This document shows positions 1-5,325 of a DNA stretch of 6,413 nucleotides, in pieces. A program made the translations under genes and the position numbers. Source of the stretch: an uncultured Bacteroidales bacterium (GTDB lineage: Bacteria > Bacteroidota > Bacteroidia > Bacteroidales > UBA932); NCBI GenBank assembly GCA_945912085.1, contig CAMEBJ010000075.1:1-6413 (forward strand). Reading direction: 5' to 3'. Under the pieces are notes generated by a model that saw only the letters and a list, made by a program, of their open reading frames with translations, was not told where the DNA came from and ran no database searches. The first letter of the stretch is position 1; each line of letters opens with the position of its first letter.

Positions 1-1656
1 GGGAGGTTCAGGGGAATTGACCAGGCCCGCGCCTACCTTGAGAGCTGCATCGGTGCAGCCTTCACGATCAGGGACATTGCAAAAAAGGAAGGGATGAGAA
101 CCCCGGCCGCGCCTTTCACCACCTCAACCCTCCAGCAGGAGGCCGCAAGGAGGCTGCACATCTCCATCAGCCAGACGATGAGCATAGCCCAGAAGCTCTA
201 CGAGGCAGGTTACATCACATATATGAGAACCGACTCCACCAATCTTTCCTCGCTGGCAGTGAACGCGGCAAAGAAATACATCTGCGAGACTTTCGGAGAG
301 AACTATCACAGGGCACGCCAGTACAAGACCAAGTCCAAGGGAGCACAGGAGGCTCACGAGGCAATCAGGCCGACCTACATCGAGAACACGAACATTCCGG
401 GAACTCCGACGGAGCAGAGACTCTACGAACTGATCTGGAAAAGAACCGTGGCCAGCCAGATGGCGGACGCAAAAGTGCTCAGGACAGACATCAAGGTAGG
501 ATGCGACAAAAACGACGGCCAGTTTAACGTCCAGGCCTCTCAGGTGATCTTCGACGGATTCCTCAAGCTCTACGGTACATATTCAGATGACGACCAGGAG
601 GATGTAATCCTTCCGGAACTCCACGTAGGGGACAGGATGGACTGCCTCGAAATCAAATCCGAATGCAAGTACACCAGCGCTCCCGCAAGGTACTCCGAGG
701 GAACTCTCGTGAAGAAACTTGAGGAACTCGGCATAGGACGTCCATCAACCTACTCTCCGACCATTTCCACCCTCACCACAGGCAGGGGATATGTCATCAA
801 GGGAGACAAGGAGGGCACCAGGATGCCTGTGACCGACCTGTCGCTGAAGGGCAGCAGCATCACCTCATCCTCAAGGATAGAGACGGTGGGAGCAGAGAAA
901 GGGAGACTCCTGCCGCAGGAAATCGGAATGATCGTGACCGACTACCTCGTGGAACATTTCGGACAGATTCTCGACTACGGATTCACTGCGGACGTGGAAC
1001 AGGACTTCGACAGAATCGCCGAGGGTGAGCAGCAGTGGAACAAGGTGATTGCCTCGTTCTACCAGCCATTCCACACAAATGTGGAGACAACCCTTCACGA
1101 CGGAATATACAGCCACGTGAGCCGCGAACTGGGAGTTGACCCGAAAGATGGTCAGATGGTTGTGGCACGCTACGGACAGTACGGACCCTATGTACAGAAA
1201 GGTGACGGGGACAACAAGACCTATGCAAGTCTCGCCCCGGGACAGCTGATTGAGAGCATAACCCTGGAACAGGCGCTCAAACTCTTTGAACTGCCGAGAA
1301 CAGCCGGACAGTACAACGGAATCGACGTGGTCTGTATGAAGGGACGGTTTGGACCATATATCAAATATGGGGACAGGAATGTCTCAATGCCGCGTGGGGA
1401 GAATCCGGTTACAATCAGTCTTGAAAAATGCATTGAACTGATTGAGGCCAGCCTCAACAAACCGGCTGCCGCAGTGATGAAGGAATTTGAGGGAGGCATC
1501 CAGGTCATCAACGGGAATTACGGTCCGTATATTAAATATGACGGTGGAAATTACCGCATTCCGAAAGGAGTGGAGGCTGAGTCCCTGACTTTGGAGGACG
1601 TGAAGAGGATTGTTGCGGAGGGACATCCGACAGGTAAGAAATACCGGAAAAAATGA
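1..1656 (+). CDS. topA: DNA topoisomerase I (type IA), 5' end cut by the window
   Basis: Type IA topoisomerase that relaxes negatively supercoiled DNA by cutting one strand through a 5'-phosphotyrosine link. The frame is open from base 1, so the gene begins outside the window. The last 551 residues are present; the N-terminal Toprim domain is missing. Visible family motifs are PAAPFTTSTLQQEA (from base 103), the active-site motif ITYMRTDS with the catalytic Tyr codon at 220-222 and the following Arg at 226-228, QEAHEAIRPT (346-375), and KKLEELGIGRPSTY (ending at 753). An FTADVEQ-type segment closes the gate region near base 980-1010. The C-terminus carries three repeats built around YGPY/FGPY (about 1159-1305, 1330-1452 and 1498-1620) and ends in a basic KKYRKK tail. 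No Cys4 zinc ribbon follows, unlike E. coli. By hand count GC falls from about 56% in the first 300 bases to about 49% in 1321-1620, consistent with a less constrained repeat region. The identification is secure. The methionine at 94 is internal, not the start. Confidence 0.97.
   Translation, partial: GRFRGIDQARAYLESCIGAAFTIRDIAKKEGMRTPAAPFTTSTLQQEAARRLHISISQTMSIAQKLYEAGYITYMRTDSTNLSSLAVNAAKKYICETFGENYHRARQYKTKSKGAQEAHEAIRPTYIENTNIPGTPTEQRLYELIWKRTVASQMADAKVLRTDIKVGCDKNDGQFNVQASQVIFDGFLKLYGTYSDDDQEDVILPELHVGDRMDCLEIKSECKYTSAPARYSEGTLVKKLEELGIGRPSTYSPTISTLTTGRGYVIKGDKEGTRMPVTDLSLKGSSITSSSRIETVGAEKGRLLPQEIGMIVTDYLVEHFGQILDYGFTADVEQDFDRIAEGEQQWNKVIASFYQPFHTNVETTLHDGIYSHVSRELGVDPKDGQMVVARYGQYGPYVQKGDGDNKTYASLAPGQLIESITLEQALKLFELPRTAGQYNGIDVVCMKGRFGPYIKYGDRNVSMPRGENPVTISLEKCIELIEASLNKPAAAVMKEFEGGIQVINGNYGPYIKYDGGNYRIPKGVEAESLTLEDVKRIVAEGHPTGKKYRKK
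1159..1620 (+). repeat. Three C-terminal topoisomerase I repeats (coding)
   Basis: Three protein repeats lie within topA at about 1159-1305, 1330-1452 and 1498-1620. Each opens with a G-x-(Y/F)-GPY core (YGQYGPYVQKG, GRFGPYIKYG, GNYGPYIKYD), continues with a short basic or Ser/Pro stretch, and ends in a Leu/Ile-rich helix such as SLTLEDVKRIVAEG. Such repeats are known at the C-terminus of many bacterial topoisomerase I proteins, where they bind DNA and help strand passage. They are similar at the protein level and are not direct DNA repeats. Confidence 0.8.
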
Positions 1657-1676
1657 CAATTTAAATTATTAACAAT

Positions 1677-2186
1677 ATGACAAGCTATCACATCGACCAA
1701 ATCGACCAGAAGATTCTTGCCTTCCTTGTCAAAAATGCAAGAATGCCGTTTCTGGAAATTGCAAGGGAATGCGGAGTGTCCGGAGCTGCAATCCATCAGA
1801 GAGTGAAAAGACTTGAGGCAAACGGAGTCATCACCGGTTCCCGCCTTCTGGTCAAGCCACAGGCACTCGGTCTGAATGTCTGCGCTTTCATCAGTGTCTC
1901 TCTCTCGGAAGCGAACAAATATCCCGAAGTGATTGAGGCATTCAGGAAAATCTCTGAAATCGTCGAATGTCATTTCGTTACGGGAAGGCACGCCCTCCTG
2001 CTGAAAATCTATTGCTTTGACCACGACCACCTTATGGAAATCCTCGTGAACACGATTCAGAAGATTCCGTATGTTCAGTCAACCGAGACGATGATTTCCC
2101 TCGACCAGGCAATCGAGCGTCAGGTCTGGGTCAAGGACTATCAGAACACCTCCTTCTCGCGCGAGCAGAAGAAAGGCAGGGAGTAA
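1677..2186 (+). CDS. Lrp/AsnC-family transcriptional regulator
   Basis: A 169-residue DNA-binding regulator with the usual two-part plan. An N-terminal winged helix-turn-helix (about residues 6-60) contains IDQIDQKIL, the motif FLEIARECGVSGAAIHQRVKRL, and the NGVITG wing. A C-terminal RAM (effector/oligomerisation) domain spans about residues 69-155 with VECHFVTG and TETMISL. Length matches the family. The expected G-D-Y-D-like acidic ligand motif after VTG is replaced by GRHALLLKI, so amino-acid binding as in E. coli Lrp cannot be assumed. The ATG at 1677 follows the topA stop by 20 A/T-rich bases without a Shine-Dalgarno, so co-transcription with topA is likely. The last 46 bases, encoding a polar tail after the RAM domain, overlap the 3' end of ispD on the other strand. 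The targets are unknown. The family is clear, but it should not be called Lrp itself. Confidence 0.92.
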   Translation: MTSYHIDQIDQKILAFLVKNARMPFLEIARECGVSGAAIHQRVKRLEANGVITGSRLLVKPQALGLNVCAFISVSLSEANKYPEVIEAFRKISEIVECHFVTGRHALLLKIYCFDHDHLMEILVNTIQKIPYVQSTETMISLDQAIERQVWVKDYQNTSFSREQKKGRE

Positions 2187-2875
2187 ACCGCCTTTGCAAG
2201 TACGAGGTCCTCGGGAGTCGTAATTTTGATGTTGAGGCGTTCTCCCTCGACATAGGTGAGGGGCACTCCCATTCTCTCCACAACCGAGGCGTCATCGGTG
2301 AAGGCCGTGTCATACGCACTTCTGTAGGCCTTTTTGAGGATGTCCGAGTGGAAGACCTGCGGGGTCTGAGCCCCGAAGAGCACGCTCCTGTCGGCCGACG
2401 CTCCCGGAATAGGCTTCAAAAGACCTTCCGAGTCACGCTCCAGGACCTTGAGAGTGTCAGTCACAGGCGTTACCGGAATGACTGCCGGAGAATTCTCTGC
2501 AATGGAAAACAGCTTGCGTATCAGCTCCCTTGTGACCAATGGTCTGACACCGTCGTGGACGGCTACCAAAGTGCCTTCCGGAACTTTCTCAAGGGCATTC
2601 CTGACCGAGTGAAACCTCGTCATACCCCCTTCCACCAGAATCTGCGGACAGACAAAATTGTGTTCGAGGCAGTAATCTTTCCAAGTCCCTATGTGGGTCC
2701 TGGGGAGGACAGTGATTACCTTCACGCCCGGCACTGCATCAAGGAATTTCTCCATTGTCAGCTGAAGCACAGCCTTTTCGCCTATTGTCAGAAACTGCTT
2801 GGGCACCGGACCTCCCATCCGGGTACCGTGACCTCCTGCAGTGACTATCAGATATTTTTTCTTTTCAGCATTCAT
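2141..2875 (-). CDS. ispD: 2-C-methyl-D-erythritol 4-phosphate cytidylyltransferase
   Basis: Cytosolic enzyme of the MEP isoprenoid pathway: it joins CTP and 2-C-methyl-D-erythritol 4-phosphate to give CDP-methylerythritol and pyrophosphate. The 244-residue protein has the full set of family motifs: the nucleotide loop TAGGHGTRMGGPVPKQFLTIG (Arg19 and Lys26, matching catalytic E. coli Arg20 and Lys27), EGGMTRFHSVRNAL (82-95), VHDGVRP (106-112), VTPVTDTLK (135-143), Arg163 and Thr171 in the GAQTPQVF region, TDDASVVE (193-200), and NIKITTPEDL with Lys217 (E. coli Lys213). The start is the only Met before the glycine loop. The C-terminus runs about 15 residues past the last conserved helix (ending SREKEVF) and its coding end lies inside the regulator gene on the plus strand. 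It is transcribed away from mreB. Related sugar-nucleotide transferases such as the ribitol-phosphate enzymes share the fold, but the motifs fit IspD well. Confidence 0.95.
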   Translation of the reverse strand: MNAEKKKYLIVTAGGHGTRMGGPVPKQFLTIGEKAVLQLTMEKFLDAVPGVKVITVLPRTHIGTWKDYCLEHNFVCPQILVEGGMTRFHSVRNALEKVPEGTLVAVHDGVRPLVTRELIRKLFSIAENSPAVIPVTPVTDTLKVLERDSEGLLKPIPGASADRSVLFGAQTPQVFHSDILKKAYRSAYDTAFTDDASVVERMGVPLTYVEGERLNIKITTPEDLVLAKAVYSLPFFCSREKEVF

Positions 2876-2883
2876 TATGCTCG

Positions 2884-2891
2884 CAAATTTA
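2884..2891 (-). promoter_or_regulatory. Candidate -7 element for ispD
   Basis: Read on the minus strand the bases are TAAATTTG, an exact match to the Bacteroidota -7 consensus TAnnTTTG. Only 8 bases separate it from the ispD ATG, so a transcript from it would be leaderless or nearly so. No TTTG is found at the -33 distance. The match could be chance in A/T-rich DNA. Confidence 0.22.
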
Positions 2892-2899
2892 ACTTTTTT

Positions 2900-2913
2900 C
2901 CGTAAATTTACGG
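2900..2913. promoter_or_regulatory. Perfect 14-base palindrome, possible operator
   Basis: CCGTAAATTTACGG reads the same on both strands with no mismatch and no spacer, centred between 2906 and 2907. It sits near the middle of the divergent ispD/mreB gap: its edges are 24 bases from the ispD start and 37 from the mreB start. Its core TAAATTTA resembles the -7 box on both strands (TAnnTTTG with the last base changed). It may bind a dimeric regulator or serve as a two-way promoter core. The regulator is unknown. Confidence 0.35.
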
Positions 2914-2950
2914 CCGATTTTGTTTAACATTCATTTGAGGGAAATTTAAG

Positions 2951-3973
2951 ATGGGATTTCATTTTTTGACTCAGGAACTGGCAATCGATCTGGGAACGGC
3001 CAACACCGTGATTTTCCAGAACGACCAGATAATTCTGGACGAGCCGAGCATCGTGGCGATTGACAACAGTTCCGGGAAACCGATAGCATTGGGTCAGCAG
3101 GCAAAGATGATGCACGAGAGGGAGCACCCCGGCATCCGCACCATCCGTCCTCTCAGGGACGGGGTCATTGCAGACTTCAATGCAGCAGAGATGATGATCA
3201 GGGGATTCATCCAGCAGGCAAATCGTAAACGCAGTTCGATTTTCACACCGAACCTCAAGATAGTAATCGGCATCCCTTCAGGAAGTACTGAAGTGGAAAT
3301 CAGGGCGGTAAGGGACTCCACGGAGCACGCCGGAGGACGCGACGTGTTCCTCATCTACGAGCCGATGGCAGCAGCCCTCGGAATCGGCCTTGAGGTGGAG
3401 AAGCCTAAGGGAAGTATGGTGGTGGACATCGGAGGAGGAACAACGGAGATTGCCGTAATTTCCCTCGGAGGCATTGTCGTTCAGAACAGCATCAGGGTTG
3501 CAGGTGACGTGCTCACAAACGACATCCAGTACTACCTGAAGCAGCAGCACAACATCAAGGTGGGAGAAATCACTGCAGAGAAGATCAAAATTGCCGTAGG
3601 TGCGGTTCTTCCCGAACTCGAAGTCGAGCCGGAACCTTACGTGGTGCGCGGTCCGAATCTGATGACAGCACATCCGATTGAAGCTACAATCACCTACCAG
3701 GACATCTCCCACTGCCTTGACAAGAGCATTGCCAAGATTGAGGCCGGAATCCTGCATGTTCTGGAGCAGACACCTCCTGAGCTCTACGCCGACATCGTCG
3801 AGAACGGAATCTTCCTTTCAGGAGGAGGAGCCCTTCTCAAAGGACTTGACAAGAGACTCACCGACAAGGTCAATATTCCTTTCCACGTGGCCGAAGATCC
3901 TCTCAGGGCCGTTGCAAGGGGAACATGTATGGCTCTGAAGAACACAGACAGGTACCAGTTCCTTATGCGGTAG
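2951..3973 (+). CDS. mreB: Rod shape-determining protein MreB (bacterial actin)
   Basis: Cytoplasmic actin-like ATPase that forms membrane-bound filaments and steers the elongasome during side-wall synthesis. The 340-residue length is usual for the family. Actin-fold nucleotide motifs are all present: phosphate 1 DLGTANT (13-19), phosphate 2 VVDIGGGTTE (Asp159 to Glu166), the conserved GIPSG and EPMAAALGIGL stretch before it, and the adenosine motif LSGGGALLKGL (Ser290 onward). The short, partly hydrophobic N-terminus MGFHFLTQEL probably helps membrane contact, as known for other MreB proteins. The ATG at 2951 places DLGTANT at the usual distance from the start; the bases before it are A/T-rich with GAGGGAAA about 7-14 bases upstream, only a weak Shine-Dalgarno candidate. 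It is the first gene of the mre cluster and is divergent from ispD. The TAG stop is followed by 18 bases and then mreC. No defect was seen. Confidence 0.97.
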   Translation: MGFHFLTQELAIDLGTANTVIFQNDQIILDEPSIVAIDNSSGKPIALGQQAKMMHEREHPGIRTIRPLRDGVIADFNAAEMMIRGFIQQANRKRSSIFTPNLKIVIGIPSGSTEVEIRAVRDSTEHAGGRDVFLIYEPMAAALGIGLEVEKPKGSMVVDIGGGTTEIAVISLGGIVVQNSIRVAGDVLTNDIQYYLKQQHNIKVGEITAEKIKIAVGAVLPELEVEPEPYVVRGPNLMTAHPIEATITYQDISHCLDKSIAKIEAGILHVLEQTPPELYADIVENGIFLSGGGALLKGLDKRLTDKVNIPFHVAEDPLRAVARGTCMALKNTDRYQFLMR

Positions 3974-3991
3974 TCCCCTGAGTCTGAAAGG

Positions 3992-4810
3992 ATGTCCGGA
4001 AAAGGAAATATTTACCATTACCTGACAAATGCGCTCGTTTTCATCATTTTGGAGGCGGGCGCATTAGTGATGCTATACTTCAGCGGTCCCCTGCAGAACA
4101 TCTGGATAATGAAAGGCGTCCACGCCTTTATGGGAACAATCTGGGGAGGCAGCGAGTCAGTGAAATACTATTTCTCCCTCAAGGGCGAGAACCGTCGGCT
4201 GGTTGAGGACAACGACAGGCTCACCGGCGAGCTGAGACATTACAAGAGCATCCTTGACAAAATCCGGGAGCAGGAACGCTTCACCTGGCCTTCGTCTGAC
4301 CGCTACAGGTACATCCCTGCCTCTGTCGTCAAGATGAGCCACAACAGGCAGCACAACTACATCATCGTCAACAAGGGCTCGGAAGACGGTGTCAGGGAAC
4401 GCACGGGAGTGATTACCACGGACGGAGCAGTGGGAATCATCAGCGCCGTGAGCCGCCACTACTCCTACGCCATTGCCTTCACCAATCCTGAGATAGCCAT
4501 CAGTGCACGCATCGGACACGAGGGAGCAGTCGGCACTATGACCTGGGACGGAATGAGTGCAAAGGGTGCAGTCCTCAACGAAATCCCCTGCCACATCCAG
4601 GCCGAACCGGGAGACACAGTCTATACCAGCGGATTCTCTGTCATCTTCCCGCCAGACATACCTCTGGGAACAATCGTGGACAAGAAACTGAAGAACGGGG
4701 CGACCTACGAAATCAAGGTGTCACTGTTCGAGGATTTCAGGGAAATCAGGTATGTCTCGATTGTCTGTGACTCGGATTTTGATGAAATAGAAGAACTTGA
4801 GAAACGATGA
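3992..4810 (+). CDS. mreC: Rod shape-determining protein MreC
   Basis: Bitopic inner-membrane protein whose periplasmic part scaffolds the elongasome and, in studied bacteria, activates PBP2. The 272 residues show a short cytoplasmic start, one membrane helix (about 12-31, with a Glu at 21), a charged helical stretch likely to be coiled coil (about 54-97, LKGENRRLVEDNDRL), and a beta-rich domain (about 107-262) with the family motif NYIIVNKGSEDGV (122-134) followed by GVITTDGAVGIISAVS. It ends in an acidic tail, DFDEIEELEKR. The start at 3992 leaves room for a normal membrane helix, and the next Met (residue 27) would destroy that helix. GAAAGG touches the ATG directly, too close to act as a standard Shine-Dalgarno. 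The stop overlaps the mreD start as ATGA. Confidence 0.93.
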   Translation: MSGKGNIYHYLTNALVFIILEAGALVMLYFSGPLQNIWIMKGVHAFMGTIWGGSESVKYYFSLKGENRRLVEDNDRLTGELRHYKSILDKIREQERFTWPSSDRYRYIPASVVKMSHNRQHNYIIVNKGSEDGVRERTGVITTDGAVGIISAVSRHYSYAIAFTNPEIAISARIGHEGAVGTMTWDGMSAKGAVLNEIPCHIQAEPGDTVYTSGFSVIFPPDIPLGTIVDKKLKNGATYEIKVSLFEDFREIRYVSIVCDSDFDEIEELEKR

Positions 4811-5325
4811 AGAAAACCGTCCACAATTTCCCGGTCCTTTTCATGCTGTTGGTCTTCGCCCAGATGATCATCAGCAACTATTTCAATTTCAGTATGTTCG
4901 TCACGCTGTCGATTCTTCCGGCAATTGTGATATGCATTCCCGTGTCGGTCAGCACACTGGTGTGTATGACCATCGGATTCGCCACCGGCCTTGCCGTTGA
5001 CGTTATGGCGGACGGGGTCATCGGACTGAATGCGCTTGCGCTCGTCCCTGTCGCCCTGTTCAGAAGGATGTTCATCAGAATCTTCCTCGGTGAGGACATC
5101 ATCAACCGGAACGAGAACTTCTCGCTGAAGAAAAACGGAATCGCAAGAATCTCCCTGGTAATGATTTGTTCCATCGTGCTCTTTTTCGGAATATATGTCA
5201 CGGCAGAGTGCGCCGGAACGAGACCCTCCTGGTTCTGCATTTCGAAGATAGCAGCTTCAACTGCAGTCAGTTACATCGTCTCACTGGTTGCAGTCAATAT
5301 TCTGACATCAAAGGACAGGCAGTGA
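4807..5325 (+). CDS. mreD: Rod shape-determining protein MreD
   Basis: Small integral membrane protein of the elongasome that partners MreC. The 172 residues are mostly hydrophobic, with about six probable membrane segments (roughly 8-26, 30-46, 50-66, 70-85, 113-132 and 146-166). The motif GFATGLAVDVMADGVIGLNAL (57-77) matches the G-x3-GL-x2-D pattern typical of MreD. A charged loop (about 86-112) separates segments four and five. Sequence identity in this family is usually low, so the call rests on the motif, the topology and the position between mreC and the PBP2 gene. It begins within the last four bases of mreC (ATGA), which suggests re-initiation by the same ribosome. It ends in a one-base overlap with the PBP2 gene. 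Confidence 0.9.
   Translation: MKKTVHNFPVLFMLLVFAQMIISNYFNFSMFVTLSILPAIVICIPVSVSTLVCMTIGFATGLAVDVMADGVIGLNALALVPVALFRRMFIRIFLGEDIINRNENFSLKKNGIARISLVMICSIVLFFGIYVTAECAGTRPSWFCISKIAASTAVSYIVSLVAVNILTSKDRQ
5310..5315 (+). promoter_or_regulatory. Possible ribosome binding site for the PBP2 gene
   Basis: AAAGGA lies nine bases before the ATG at 5325, inside the end of mreD. It is the best Shine-Dalgarno-like match at any start in the window. Bacteroidota rely little on this signal, and translation coupled to mreD could be enough, so the role is uncertain. Confidence 0.25.

Larger units (their letters stand above)
2876..2950. promoter_or_regulatory. Divergent intergenic region between ispD and mreB
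   Basis: This 75-base gap separates two start codons facing away from each other, so promoters for both ispD and the mre cluster should lie here or inside the opposite gene. It is far richer in A/T than the flanking genes. It holds the perfect palindrome at 2900-2913 and three copies of AAATTTA (starting at 2885, 2904 and 2942). No complete Bacteroidota promoter (TTTG near -33 plus TAnnTTTG near -7) could be placed with the correct spacing for either gene. The role is inferred from gene orientation. Confidence 0.6.

Noticed and set aside
1551..2030. A 159-residue minus-strand open frame spanning the topA/regulator junction
   Set aside because: It is antisense to two well-supported genes and shows no domain. 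It is a by-product of their codon use.
2153..2222. Small inverted repeats as a terminator for the regulator gene (CTTCT/AGAAG at 2153-2171; TACGA/TCGTA at 2201-2222 followed by AATTTTG)
   Set aside because: The stems are only five base pairs with loops of 9 and 12 bases, the T-run is short, and the bases encode parts of the regulator and IspD proteins. That is not enough to call a terminator.
2348..2905. A 185-residue open frame on the plus strand, antisense to ispD
   Set aside because: ispD on the minus strand accounts for the whole stretch with every catalytic motif. The plus-strand product has no recognisable domain, and its reading frame runs into the ispD/mreB gap.
3278..3757. Long minus-strand open frames within mreB and mreC (3278-3757 and 4157-4594)
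   Set aside because: Both lie entirely inside conserved genes on the other strand, and their products are low-complexity in look with no known motif.
3971..3994. mreB and mreC are in the same reading frame, separated by TAG and six sense codons, suggesting stop read-through to an MreB-MreC fusion
   Set aside because: Same-frame placement happens by chance one time in three. MreC needs its own N-terminus in the cytoplasm just before its membrane helix, and there is no sign of a recoding signal.
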